From an uncultured Clostridia bacterium (GTDB taxonomy: Bacteria; Bacillota; Clostridia; TANB77; CAG-508): a stretch of DNA of 64,000 bases. The position numbers and the translations under genes are program-made. Location of the stretch: assembly GCA_934178475.1 (NCBI GenBank), contig CAKPQH010000005.1:42218-106217 (forward strand), read 5' to 3'. The notes under the pieces are model-generated. The model was not told the origin of the DNA. It did not search any database and saw only the letters and a list, made by a program, of their open reading frames with translations. Positions 16,371-24,908 of this stretch are shown piece by piece; the stretch's first letter is position 1; the number at the start of each line of letters is the position of its first letter.

Positions 16371-17162
16371 ATGCCAGTAAATTTAAAAACAAAATTAATA
16401 AAAAAAGAGCAACTTAAAGATGATATTTTTAAGTTTAGTGTTGAAGCAAAAGAAATTGCAAATTTAGCAAAACCAGGACAGTTTTTAGAAATAAGAGTTA
16501 TTGATAATATTACGCCGCTTCTTAGACGACCAATAAGTATTTATAACGTAGAAAAAGAAACTGGAATAGTTGAGTTTATTTTTCAAGTAAAAGGAAAAGG
16601 AACAGAGTTATTATCTAAAAGAGAAATAGGCGAAAAAATAGATATAGTAGGTCCATTAGGAAATGGAATATTCAAATACAAAGAATATAAAAATATTGCT
16701 ATAATTGGAGGAGGAATAGGAGTATTTCCATTATATGAACTTGCAAAAAATGCTAAGAAAGAAGAAAAAAATGTAAGAACATATTTAGGATTTAGAAATA
16801 AAGATTATGTTCTATTAGAAAATGAATTTAAAAGTGTTTCAAATGAAGTTATAATTACAACAGATGATGGTTCTTATGCCAATAATGGATTTGCAATAAA
16901 TTACCTAGAAAAAGATATTGAAAAAGAAAATATTGATTGCATATTTGCATGTGGACCAATGCCAATGCTTAAAGCAGTAAAAAAACTAGGATTTGAAAAA
17001 GGTATTCCTTGTCAAATATCATTAGAAGAAAAAATGGCATGTGGACTTGGAGTGTGTTTAGGATGTGCAGTAAAAACAAGTGATAGTACAAAAGAAGATC
17101 CTAAATATGTACATGTATGTAAAGCAGGACCAGTATTTGATGCAAATATTGTAGATATATAG
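16371..17162 (+). CDS. pyrK: Dihydroorotate dehydrogenase electron transfer subunit
   Basis: A 263-residue ferredoxin-reductase-fold protein that passes electrons from PyrD to NAD. It has an FAD-binding barrel (RRPISIY near 53), a nucleotide domain (IIGGGIGVFPLYEL near 108), and a [2Fe-2S] cluster site MACGLGVCLGC plus a later HVC near the C-terminus. TAAAAGGAGG precedes the ATG. It is paired with pyrD, so the enzyme is the class 1B heterotetramer. Confidence 0.94.
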   Translation: MPVNLKTKLIKKEQLKDDIFKFSVEAKEIANLAKPGQFLEIRVIDNITPLLRRPISIYNVEKETGIVEFIFQVKGKGTELLSKREIGEKIDIVGPLGNGIFKYKEYKNIAIIGGGIGVFPLYELAKNAKKEEKNVRTYLGFRNKDYVLLENEFKSVSNEVIITTDDGSYANNGFAINYLEKDIEKENIDCIFACGPMPMLKAVKKLGFEKGIPCQISLEEKMACGLGVCLGCAVKTSDSTKEDPKYVHVCKAGPVFDANIVDI

Positions 17163-17186
17163 TAAAAATTTTGAAAGGAGAAATTT

Positions 17187-18107
17187 ATGAATACTGAAAT
17201 TAATTTTGCAGGAATAAAAATGAAAAATCCTATAACAGTTGCTTCTGGAACTTTTGGATATGGAAGAGAATATGGAGAGTTCTTTGATTTAAGTAAATTA
17301 GGAGCTATAATAACAAAAGGAACATCATATGAACCTAAAAGCGGAAATAAAGCACCAAGAGTATGTGAAACAACAGCGGGAATGCTAAATGCAATAGGAT
17401 TAGAAAATCCAGGTGTAAAATATTTTATCGAAAATGATTTGCCTTATTTAAAAAAGTTCGATACTGCAATTATTGTAAATGCTTTTGGTGGAAAAGGTGG
17501 AACTATAGAAGACTATGTTAAAATTTGTGAAGTTTTAAATAATATAGATATTGATGGAGTGGAACTTAATCTTTCATGTCCAAATGTAAAAAAAGGATGT
17601 TTAGCATTTGGAACAACATATGAAGGTGTTAAAGAAGTTACATCTGCTTGTAGAAAAGTATTAACTAATAAACCACTTATTGTAAAACTTACCCCTAATG
17701 TTACAGATATAACTTTACCTGCAAAAGCTGCACAAGATGCAGGAGCAGATGCAATATCATTAATAAATACTATTACAGGAATGGCAATTGATATTGATAA
17801 AAGAAAACCAGTTTTAGCAAACAATACAGGTGGATTATCAGGACCAGCAATAAAACCAGTAGCAGTAAGAATGGTTTATCAAGCTGCACAAGCTGTAAAT
17901 ATTCCTATCATGGGTATTGGAGGAATAGTAACAGGAGAAGATGCAATCGAGTTTATGCTTGCAGGGGCAACAGCAGTATCTATAGGAACAGGAAATTTTA
18001 TTACTCCAGAAACTAGCATAGAAGCGGTAAAAGGAATAGAAAGATATATGCAAAAACATAATATTGATAATATAAAAGATATAATAGGAAAAGTTGAAAT
18101 GAATTAA
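17187..18107 (+). CDS. pyrD: Dihydroorotate dehydrogenase, class 1B catalytic subunit
   Basis: A 306-residue FMN-barrel enzyme. Markers are KNPITVASGTFGYG at the N-terminus, NLSCPNVKKGC (containing the class 1 active-site Cys), VKLTPNVTDI, and the FMN phosphate site GIGGIVTGEDAIEFMLAGA. GAAAGGAG precedes the ATG. It is the last gene of the pyr operon and is closed by a strong terminator. Confidence 0.95.
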   Translation: MNTEINFAGIKMKNPITVASGTFGYGREYGEFFDLSKLGAIITKGTSYEPKSGNKAPRVCETTAGMLNAIGLENPGVKYFIENDLPYLKKFDTAIIVNAFGGKGGTIEDYVKICEVLNNIDIDGVELNLSCPNVKKGCLAFGTTYEGVKEVTSACRKVLTNKPLIVKLTPNVTDITLPAKAAQDAGADAISLINTITGMAIDIDKRKPVLANNTGGLSGPAIKPVAVRMVYQAAQAVNIPIMGIGGIVTGEDAIEFMLAGATAVSIGTGNFITPETSIEAVKGIERYMQKHNIDNIKDIIGKVEMN

Positions 18108-18110
18108 TTG

Positions 18111-18149
18111 AAAAATGAGTGTGGATAAAAAAATCTGCACTCATTTTTT
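18111..18149 (+). terminator. Intrinsic terminator of the pyr operon
   Basis: AAAAATGAGTGTGGAT pairs with ATCTGCACTCATTTTTT around a short A-loop. Confidence 0.85.
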
Positions 18150-18231
18150 GATGAATAAAAACAACAAAAAGCTTGAAATGAAAAGTATTTAAGATGGCGA
18201 ACAAAAATTTTATATTTTTTATAAAAAAGTA

Positions 18232-18260
18232 TTGACAAAACAAAAATTTGGTTATATAAT
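18232..18260 (+). promoter_or_regulatory. Consensus sigma-A promoter
   Basis: TTGACA (18232-18237), 17 bp, TATAAT (18255-18260): a perfect match to both consensus boxes, 49 bp before the start at 18310. Confidence 0.85.
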
Positions 18261-18309
18261 ACAAACAACAAGCGAACAACAATTCGCATAAAATTAGGAG
18301 GAATATAAA

Positions 18310-18828
18310 ATGATGGAATTAATGAAAAGAAGAATTGAAATTAAAAAAATTGAAGAAACAAAAATAAGATTATTTGGTGAAAATTTAAAAGTAAATGTTA
18401 AATATAGCAAAATAAAAAATCCAGAATTAAACTTAGAAGATAATAGCATAAATATATATCTTCCTAATAAATACAAAAGAACAGGAAATACAGAAATACT
18501 AAAATTAGCATTAAACAAAATGTATAATGAAATTGCTAGAATTGAAATTGAACAAGTAATGGAAGAAACAAGAATTCTTTTAAACGGATTAGCACCAGAA
18601 AGCTATGAAATAAGAAAAATGAATAATAGTTATGCAAAATGTATGAAAGATAAAACTATTGTTATAAATCCAGAAATAGTAAAATTTGATAAAAACGTTT
18701 TAAGATATGTTGTATTACGTGAGTTTTGTCATTTGAAATATAAATCATATGCAAAAGGTTTTTATAAAATGATAGAAAAATATATGCCTGATTATGAAAA
18801 ATATGATTTTATGTTAAACGTTGCATAA
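18310..18828 (+). CDS. YgjP/M48-like metallohydrolase homologue with degraded zinc motif
   Basis: A 172-residue protein resembling the C-terminal part of YgjP (DUF45/WLM-like) metal-dependent hydrolases. The helix VVLREFCHLKY corresponds to their VVxHELxHLxH, and the later FYKMIEKYMPDYEK matches the family ending FxxxxxxxxPDYxx. The HExxH motif is REFCH (residues 137-141), so the first zinc His is Arg. The third His, usually about nine residues later, is replaced by Tyr in YKSYAKGF. It is therefore probably not a hydrolase. The promoter is unusually strong for such a gene. Confidence 0.6.
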   Translation: MMELMKRRIEIKKIEETKIRLFGENLKVNVKYSKIKNPELNLEDNSINIYLPNKYKRTGNTEILKLALNKMYNEIARIEIEQVMEETRILLNGLAPESYEIRKMNNSYAKCMKDKTIVINPEIVKFDKNVLRYVVLREFCHLKYKSYAKGFYKMIEKYMPDYEKYDFMLNVA

Positions 18829-18849
18829 TATTTTATTAAAAAATACCTC

Positions 18850-18878
18850 TTGACAGTTTTTAAGATTAAATGTATACT
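18850..18878 (+). promoter_or_regulatory. Sigma-A promoter of rny
   Basis: TTGACA (18850-18855), 17 bp, TATACT (18873-18878), leaving a leader of about 85 bp before the rny start. Confidence 0.75.
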
Positions 18879-18970
18879 ATAGTAGTAGAAAAATATATCT
18901 AATAAAAATAAATTTTAATATATATATTTATTCGCACATTGAAAATTAAATAAGAAAGAGGTGTATAATT

Positions 18971-20512
18971 ATGAACATTGTAATCATAATTGCTACTTTC
19001 TTAATCTCAATTGCAATTGGACTTTTTTTAGGAATGACATTACGTAAAAAAATTGCTGAATCTAAAATTGAAAGTGCCGAAAAAGAATCAAAGAGATTAT
19101 TAGACTTAGCTAAAATTGAAGCAGAAAACATGAAGAAAGAAGAAATAATTAAGGCTAAAGAAGAAATAATGGTAAGTCGTAAAGAATTAGATCAAGAGAT
19201 TAAAGAAAGAAGAAGTGAAGTTCAAAAACAAGAATCAAGAATGATTCAAAAAGAAGAAAACTTAGACAAAAGAACAGAAAACCTAGAAAAAAGAGAAAAG
19301 AATTTGGAATATGAATACCAAAGTATTGAAGATCAAAAAAAAGAAGTTAAAGAATTAAAGGAAAAAGAAAATGAAGAACTTCAAAGAATTTCTGGATTAA
19401 GCAAAGCAGAAGCAAAAGATTTATTACTTAAACAAACAGAAAAAGAAATCTCATCTGAAAGAGCAAAAATAATTAGATCTTTAGAACAAAAAACTAAAGA
19501 AGAAGCTAATAAAAATGCTAAAGAGATTATCAGTTATGCAATTCAAAAATGCGCTGCTGACCATACTTCAGAAACAACAGTATCTATAGTAAATCTTCCA
19601 AGTGATGATATGAAAGGAAGAATTATTGGTAGAGAAGGTAGAAATATAAAAGCTTTGGAAACATTAACAGGAATAGACTTAATAATTGATGATACACCAG
19701 AAGCTGTTATACTATCTGGATTTGATCCATTAAGAAGAGAAGTTGCAAGAATCGCACTTGAAAAATTAATAGATGATGGAAGAATACATCCAGCAAAAAT
19801 TGAAGAGATGGTAGAAAAAGCTAAAGAAGAAGTAAGCGAGATTATAAAATCAGAAGGAGAAAGAGCTTCTTTAGAAACAGGAATAAATAACTTACATCCA
19901 GATATTATAAAATTGTTAGGTAAATTAAAATATAGGACAAGTTATGGTCAAAATGTCTTAAATCACTCAATAGAAGTTTCACACTTATCTAGAATAATGG
20001 CAGAAGAATTAGGATTAGATTCTAAAAGAGCTGCTAGAGCTGGATTACTTCATGATATAGGAAAAGCATTAGACCATGATATGGAAGGAACACATATTCA
20101 AATAGGTGTTGATATATTAAAGAAATATAAAGAAAATCCTATAATTATAAACGCTGTTGAAGCACATCATGGAGACGTTGAACCTCAAAGTATGGAAGCT
20201 GTATTAATACAAGCAGCAGATGCTATATCAGCTTCAAGACCTGGAGCAAGAAGAGAAACTTTAGAAGCTTATATTAAAAGATTAGAAACTTTAGAATCAA
20301 TAGCAGATTCTTTTGAAGGAGTTGAAAAATCTTTTGCAATACAAGCTGGTAGAGAAGTAAGAATAATAGTTAAACCAGATAAGATAAATGATGATCAAAT
20401 GGTAGTACTTGCTAGAGATATTTCTAAGAGAATTGAAGATGAAATGGATTATCCAGGACAAATAAAAGTAAATGTTATAAGAGAAAATCGTGTAACAGAT
20501 TATGCAAAATAA
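18971..20512 (+). CDS. rny: Ribonuclease Y
   Basis: A 513-residue endoribonuclease that initiates mRNA decay at the membrane. It has an N-terminal membrane helix (about 3-22), a long Glu/Lys-rich coiled coil (about 30-190), a KH domain with KGRIIGREGRNIKALE (near 220), and an HD domain with LLHDIGKALDHD (near 360) and EAHHGDVEP. Length and domain order are standard. AGAAAGAGG precedes the ATG. It is monocistronic between a promoter and a terminator. Confidence 0.96.
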   Translation: MNIVIIIATFLISIAIGLFLGMTLRKKIAESKIESAEKESKRLLDLAKIEAENMKKEEIIKAKEEIMVSRKELDQEIKERRSEVQKQESRMIQKEENLDKRTENLEKREKNLEYEYQSIEDQKKEVKELKEKENEELQRISGLSKAEAKDLLLKQTEKEISSERAKIIRSLEQKTKEEANKNAKEIISYAIQKCAADHTSETTVSIVNLPSDDMKGRIIGREGRNIKALETLTGIDLIIDDTPEAVILSGFDPLRREVARIALEKLIDDGRIHPAKIEEMVEKAKEEVSEIIKSEGERASLETGINNLHPDIIKLLGKLKYRTSYGQNVLNHSIEVSHLSRIMAEELGLDSKRAARAGLLHDIGKALDHDMEGTHIQIGVDILKKYKENPIIINAVEAHHGDVEPQSMEAVLIQAADAISASRPGARRETLEAYIKRLETLESIADSFEGVEKSFAIQAGREVRIIVKPDKINDDQMVVLARDISKRIEDEMDYPGQIKVNVIRENRVTDYAK

Positions 20513-20513
20513 T

Positions 20514-20545
20514 AAAAAAGGCAATCTTAATTGATTGTCTTTTTT
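20514..20545 (+). terminator. Intrinsic terminator of rny
   Basis: AAAAAAGGCAATC pairs with GATTGTCTTTTTT. The following stretch to 20720 is AT-rich and holds only promoter-like words. Confidence 0.82.
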
Positions 20546-20720
20546 GTTATTTTAAGAAGTATTATTACAACAATATTACAAAATAATTACATTTAAGAAA
20601 TATAAACAAATTTTCTTGACATTATGAAGCTATGATATAATAAAATATATTATGAAGGTATTTTTTATTGAAAAAAATAATATTATAAATAAAAATTAGT
20701 ATATTTTTTAGCAGAAACAG

Positions 20721-20749
20721 TTGTAAAATTCTTAAAAAATTGATATACT
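20721..20749 (+). promoter_or_regulatory. Promoter of the asp23 operon
   Basis: TTGTAA (20721-20726), 17 bp, TATACT (20744-20749). The region 20740-20760 is almost identical to that in front of the flippase gene at 26719. Confidence 0.6.
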
Positions 20750-20773
20750 TATATGCGTAAGGAGGATAAAATT

Positions 20774-21220
20774 ATGGAAGAAAACAATAATGAAGAGATA
20801 AATGTTGAAGAATTAAACAATAATGAACAAGAAGGATTAAAAATATCAAATGACGTAATTGCTGTAATATCAGGAGTTGCAGTATCAGAAGTGCCTGGAG
20901 TATATGGAATGTCAGGTGGATTTGCAGGAGGAATTACAGAAGTATTAAAGGGTAAAAAGAATCTTGCAAAAGGAATAAAAGTAGAAGCAACAGAGAAAGA
21001 AGTAAAAATAGATGTAAATATTATAGTAGAATATGGTACAAGAATACCAGATGTAGCTTTTGAAATACAAAATAGAGTAAAAAAAGCAGTTGAAAACATG
21101 ACAGGATTAAAGGTTAGTGAAGTTAATATACATGTACAAGGTGTAAATACTGAAATAGTAAACAACAATGAAAATGACAATAATGATGAAGAAAAAAACG
21201 AAGAAAAAGATAATAATTAA
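20774..21220 (+). CDS. Asp23/Gls24 family envelope stress protein
   Basis: A 148-residue protein. An in-frame ATG at 20753 lies before the ribosome site, so the start is ATG 20774 after TAAGGAGG. After an acidic Asn-rich leader it carries an Asp23 domain (KISNDVIAVISGVAVSEVPG through VSEVNIHVQGV) and an acidic tail. In S. aureus, Asp23 is anchored to the membrane by AmaP and affects envelope stress. The next two genes are AmaP-like and DUF2273, the usual set. Confidence 0.9.
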   Translation: MEENNNEEINVEELNNNEQEGLKISNDVIAVISGVAVSEVPGVYGMSGGFAGGITEVLKGKKNLAKGIKVEATEKEVKIDVNIIVEYGTRIPDVAFEIQNRVKKAVENMTGLKVSEVNIHVQGVNTEIVNNNENDNNDEEKNEEKDNN

Positions 21221-21239
21221 TTATATGGAGGAAATAAAG

Positions 21240-21794
21240 ATGAAAAAATTAGATAAATTAATATTAGCAATATTTTCAATAATAATTTTACTAGAATCAA
21301 TAATTCTATGTATTACAATTGCAGGGTGGATAAAAGTTGATACAATAACAGACTTACTAGAAAAAGCAATTACAGGAGAAAGAAATATAATTTTACTTAT
21401 AGCAGCTATAGTATGCTTATTACTTTCTATAAAAAGTATATTCTTTAGTTCATCAGATAAAAAGAATTCAATTGATGGACAAGGTGTTTTAATGCAAAAT
21501 GACAATGGAAAATTAATGATATCAAAAGCAACATTAATTAATTTAGTTGAAGGAATTGTAAAAGATTTTACAAGTGTACAACTTGCAGGAACAAAAATTG
21601 AATTAGATAGCGAAAATAATGTAGAAGTAGATATAAACATTGTTGTTAGTCAAGATGTTATAATAAAAGAACTAACAGTAAATCTTCAAAATAAGATAAG
21701 AGAAGCAATAAAGAAAACATCAGATTTAGATGTAAAACAAGTAAATGTTAGAATTAAAAACATAGTTACTCAAGATAACGAGAATAATAAATAA
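21240..21794 (+). CDS. amaP: AmaP-like Asp23 membrane anchor
   Basis: A 184-residue protein, start ATG 21240 after TGGAGG; a longer upstream reading of the frame overlaps asp23 and is not convincing. Two membrane helices (about 5-30 and 53-75) precede a degenerate Asp23-like domain (ISKATLINLVEGIVKDFTSV, then VDINIVVSQDV). This is the layout of the alkaline shock response membrane anchor AmaP. It is in an operon with the Asp23 and DUF2273 genes. Confidence 0.85.
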   Translation: MKKLDKLILAIFSIIILLESIILCITIAGWIKVDTITDLLEKAITGERNIILLIAAIVCLLLSIKSIFFSSSDKKNSIDGQGVLMQNDNGKLMISKATLINLVEGIVKDFTSVQLAGTKIELDSENNVEVDINIVVSQDVIIKELTVNLQNKIREAIKKTSDLDVKQVNVRIKNIVTQDNENNK

Positions 21795-21832
21795 TACATC
21801 ATATAATAATATAAGGAAAGGAAACTGAAGTT

Positions 21833-22036
21833 ATGGAGAGTTTAATATCTTTTTGGAATAACTATAAAGGTGCTATAATAGGTGTAATAGTTGCTATATT
21901 AGTACTACTTACAAATGTATATAAATTATTTATTGCAATAATATTGATAGTAGTAGGAGCTTTTGTAGGAAATTATATTCAACAAAATAAAGATGAAGTA
22001 AAAGAAAAAATAAAAAAATTTATAGATAAAGTGTAG
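21833..22036 (+). CDS. DUF2273 small membrane protein
   Basis: A 67-residue protein with two membrane helices and a Lys-rich tail (KDEVKEKIKKFIDKV). DUF2273 proteins accompany Asp23 and AmaP in firmicutes and probably form part of the same membrane assembly. AAGGAAAGG lies upstream of the ATG. It is 8 bp ahead of nusB. Confidence 0.85.
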   Translation: MESLISFWNNYKGAIIGVIVAILVLLTNVYKLFIAIILIVVGAFVGNYIQQNKDEVKEKIKKFIDKV

Positions 22037-22044
22037 GAGAAATA

Positions 22045-22449
22045 ATGAGACGTTCAGAAATAAGAGAATTAGCTTTTAAATTAATATATAGTTTAGAAAT
22101 TCAAAAAATAGAAAATTTAGAAGAGCAAATAGATTTATATATAGAAAATAACGAAATAGAAGACAATAATGCTAAAGAATATATAAAAGACATAATATTA
22201 GGAATAAGAAAAAATGAAAATGAAATTTTAGATGCAATTGAAAAAAGTTTGTCTTCTGAATGGAAAATAGAAAGAATATCAAAGATAAATTTAAGTTTGC
22301 TTAAACTAGCTATATATGAGATAAAGTATAAAGAAATTCCATTTAAAGCAGAAATAAATGAAGTAATAGAATTAGCTAAGAAGTATGACGATGAAGCATC
22401 TGCTAAATTTATAAATGGAGCTTTAGCTACTTTCGTAAAAGATATGTAA
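22045..22449 (+). CDS. nusB: Transcription antitermination factor NusB
   Basis: A 134-residue all-helical protein. The N-terminal RRSEIRELAFKLIYSLE and the C-terminal block INEVIELAKKYDDEASAKFINGAL are family signatures. NusB binds boxA RNA with S10 (NusE) for rRNA antitermination. It is next to asp23/amaP/DUF2273, as in many clostridia. Confidence 0.93.
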   Translation: MRRSEIRELAFKLIYSLEIQKIENLEEQIDLYIENNEIEDNNAKEYIKDIILGIRKNENEILDAIEKSLSSEWKIERISKINLSLLKLAIYEIKYKEIPFKAEINEVIELAKKYDDEASAKFINGALATFVKDM

Positions 22450-22462
22450 TTATAGAGGAAAA

Positions 22463-22495
22463 GAGAGGCATGCAGAAATGTTTGCCTCTTAAAAA
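22463..22495 (+). terminator. Hairpin between nusB and xseA
   Basis: AGAGGCA (22464-22470) pairs with TGCCTCT (22483-22489), followed by TAAAAAA rather than a T-run. It is a weak terminator or attenuator at best. Confidence 0.4.
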
Positions 22496-22513
22496 ATAAA
22501 AGTGAGGAAAATT

Positions 22514-23710
22514 ATGAATTATGAAGCAATGGCTGTTACAGTAAGTGATTTAAATTCATATATAAAAGATAAAATTTCACAAGATGAAGCATTAAATGCT
22601 GTAATAGTAAAAGGAGAAATATCAAATTTTAAACATCATTACACGGGACATCTATATTTTACATTAAAAGATGAAAAATCATTAATAAAATGTATAATGT
22701 TTAAAACATATGCAGAGAAGATGGATTTTGAACCAAAAGATGGAATGAAAGTAATATTATTTGGAAGTGTATCAGTATTCGAAAGAGATGGAATTTATCA
22801 AATATACGCAAAAGCAATGAAACAAGATGGATTAGGCGATTTATATGAAAAATATGAAAAACTAAAAAAGGATTTGGAAGAAGAAGGACTATTTGATAAT
22901 TCAAAAAAAAAGAGAATACCTTTAATGCCTGAAAGAATAGGAGTATTAACATCAAAAACAGGTTCTGTAATTAGAGATATAATAAATGTATCTACAAGAA
23001 GAAATCCGAATGTATATATAAGATTATTTCCTGTGCCAGTACAAGGAACAGGCGCTGCGGAAGAAATTGCAAGAGGAATAAAACTGATGAATGATAACAA
23101 TTTAGCAGATGTACTTATTCTTGCAAGAGGTGGAGGATCATTAGAAGATTTATGGCCATTTAATGAAGAAATAGTTGCAAGAGCTATATATAATTCTAAA
23201 ATACCTATAATATCAGCGGTTGGACATGAAACAGATTTTACAATAGCTGATTTTGTAGCAGATTTGAGAGCACCAACACCGTCAGCTGCAGCAGAACTTG
23301 CAAATCCAAATATAGACGAATTAGAAAATAAAATAAAATTATACCAAAATAGATATAAACTATCATTAGAGAAAAAACTAGAATTAATGAAAGCAAGTTA
23401 CGAAAAAGTGTTAGCATCAGTAGCATTTAAAGATCCGTATAAAAAAATAATAGATAATTATCAAATAATAGACAATATAGTTAAAACAATGGAAAACAGT
23501 ATAAATAAAAAATATGAAAATAGTAAAACAGAATTTATCGAAAAAGTAACAAAACTTGACGCATTAAGTCCTTTAAAAACATTAACAAGAGGATATTGTT
23601 TAGTAGAAGAAAATAGACATATAGTCAACAGTGCAAAGGCATTAAAAAAAGATGATGAATACAATTTGAGATTTTTCGATGGAAGCAAAAAAGTAAAAGT
23701 TTTAAATTAA
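22514..23710 (+). CDS. xseA: Exodeoxyribonuclease VII large subunit
   Basis: A 398-residue protein, start ATG 22514 behind GTGAGG. It has an N-terminal OB-fold (GEISNFKHHYTGHLYFTLKD), a central nuclease domain with RIGVLTSKTGSVIRDI, ARGGGSLEDLWPFNEE and SAVGHETDFTIADF, and a C-terminal coiled coil with TRGYCLVEE. ExoVII degrades single-stranded DNA with XseB. The xseB gene follows after one intervening membrane protein gene. Confidence 0.95.
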   Translation: MNYEAMAVTVSDLNSYIKDKISQDEALNAVIVKGEISNFKHHYTGHLYFTLKDEKSLIKCIMFKTYAEKMDFEPKDGMKVILFGSVSVFERDGIYQIYAKAMKQDGLGDLYEKYEKLKKDLEEEGLFDNSKKKRIPLMPERIGVLTSKTGSVIRDIINVSTRRNPNVYIRLFPVPVQGTGAAEEIARGIKLMNDNNLADVLILARGGGSLEDLWPFNEEIVARAIYNSKIPIISAVGHETDFTIADFVADLRAPTPSAAAELANPNIDELENKIKLYQNRYKLSLEKKLELMKASYEKVLASVAFKDPYKKIIDNYQIIDNIVKTMENSINKKYENSKTEFIEKVTKLDALSPLKTLTRGYCLVEENRHIVNSAKALKKDDEYNLRFFDGSKKVKVLN

Positions 23711-23722
23711 GAGGTGATTTAA

Positions 23723-24211
23723 ATGGTAAATAAAAAAGCAGTTATAATATGTACAATTATTACAATATTAGTAGTAGGAGCAATTGTATATAAAAACGTA
23801 TTAAAAGTAAATGAGATGTATGCTACTAATGAAATTAGCGAAAACACAACAATAAAAAAAGAAGAAAACAAAACATCAAATACAGATAACAATATTATAA
23901 AAGAAACAGAAGAGTCTAATGTAATAGGAAAAGAAGAAAAGGACTCTCAAGAAAACGAAATTAAAGAAGATAATAATTTGTTAGAGGAAAATAATACAAC
24001 AAAAGAAGATAACAATAGAGAAATATCAAAACAAGAAGGAAAAAATAAAGCAATAGAAATGGCAAGAAAAAAATGGGGCGAAGATGATACAGTATATTAT
24101 TTCATTGATAGAGTAAATGGAAATATATATAATGTATCTGTCAGAAGCAAAGACACAACCGAATCTTTAGCTGAATATGAGATTGATGTTAAAAATAATA
24201 CAATAAAATAG
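23723..24211 (+). CDS. Membrane-anchored protein inserted between xseA and xseB
   Basis: A 162-residue protein with a single N-terminal membrane helix (about 5-24), a low-complexity Glu/Asn/Lys linker (about 35-100), and a short C-terminal module (about 103-162). The module contains GKNKAIEMARKKWGEDD and ends in two strands that read like a PepSY-type unit. AAGAGGTG precedes the ATG. Nothing links it to exonuclease VII apart from position, and the family is not recognised with confidence. Confidence 0.6.
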   Translation: MVNKKAVIICTIITILVVGAIVYKNVLKVNEMYATNEISENTTIKKEENKTSNTDNNIIKETEESNVIGKEEKDSQENEIKEDNNLLEENNTTKEDNNREISKQEGKNKAIEMARKKWGEDDTVYYFIDRVNGNIYNVSVRSKDTTESLAEYEIDVKNNTIK

Positions 24212-24227
24212 AATGGAGGGATTTTAA

Positions 24228-24452
24228 ATGAAAGAAGAAACTTTTGAAAATAAAATAGAAAAATTAGAAGGAATAGCAAATGACTTAGAAAAGGGAAATC
24301 TTAATTTAGACGAATCTGTAAAAAAATTTGAAGAAGGAATGAAGATATCTAAAGAATGTAGTAAAATTTTAGAAGATGCAGAAAGAAAAATAAAGATTTT
24401 ATTAGAGGTAAATGGAGATATCAAAGAAGACGATTTAGATATCAAAGAATAA
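24228..24452 (+). CDS. xseB: Exodeoxyribonuclease VII small subunit
   Basis: A 74-residue helical protein. FENKIEKLEGIANDLEKGNL with the following LDESVKKFEEGM is the XseB signature. The ATG follows TGGAGGG. It forms the holoenzyme with several copies per XseA. Confidence 0.93.
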   Translation: MKEETFENKIEKLEGIANDLEKGNLNLDESVKKFEEGMKISKECSKILEDAERKIKILLEVNGDIKEDDLDIKE

Positions 24453-24464
24453 GGGGAGAAAACA

Positions 24465-24908
24465 GTGAACATTTTTATACAAATTACAGAAAACAAATAT
24501 ATAATAGTACCTTTTTTTGTATGGCTTGCAGTACAGATTTTTAAAGTAATATATGATTTAATTGTTTTTAAAAAATTAAATTTCAGAAGATTAGTTGGAG
24601 CAGGAGGAATGCCGAGTTCACATTCTGCTATAGTTATGACAATAACAGTTATGTTAGGAAAACAACTTGGATTTGACTCATCTATATTTGCAGTTAGTTT
24701 AATTTTTTCATTAGTTGTAATGTATGATGCAGCAGGAGTTAGAAGAGCTGCTGGTAAACAAGCAAAGCTTTTAAACAAAATAGTAGATACACCAGGACTT
24801 ACAGGAATTGAAGTACAAGAAAAATTAGTTGAAGTATTAGGACATACTCCTATACAAGTTTTTGTAGGAGCATTTTTAGGAATTATCGTAGGAGCGATTT
24901 TTGGATGA
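24465..24908 (+). CDS. Divergent PAP2 family membrane protein (YuiD-like)
   Basis: A 147-residue protein with a GTG start behind GGGGAG. It has several membrane helices with the family motifs GAGGMPSSHSA (near 46) and MYDAAGVRRAAGKQA (near 86), a divergent relative of PAP2 phosphatases (DUF212). B. subtilis YuiD is the reference, and the substrate is unknown. It overlaps the flavoprotein gene by 4 bp. Confidence 0.88.
   Translation: MNIFIQITENKYIIVPFFVWLAVQIFKVIYDLIVFKKLNFRRLVGAGGMPSSHSAIVMTITVMLGKQLGFDSSIFAVSLIFSLVVMYDAAGVRRAAGKQAKLLNKIVDTPGLTGIEVQEKLVEVLGHTPIQVFVGAFLGIIVGAIFG

Noticed and set aside
20616..20641. TTGACA and TATAAT upstream of asp23 as the promoter
   Set aside because: The spacer is only 14 bp. 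The pair at 20721 and 20744 has a 17-bp spacer and is closer to the gene.
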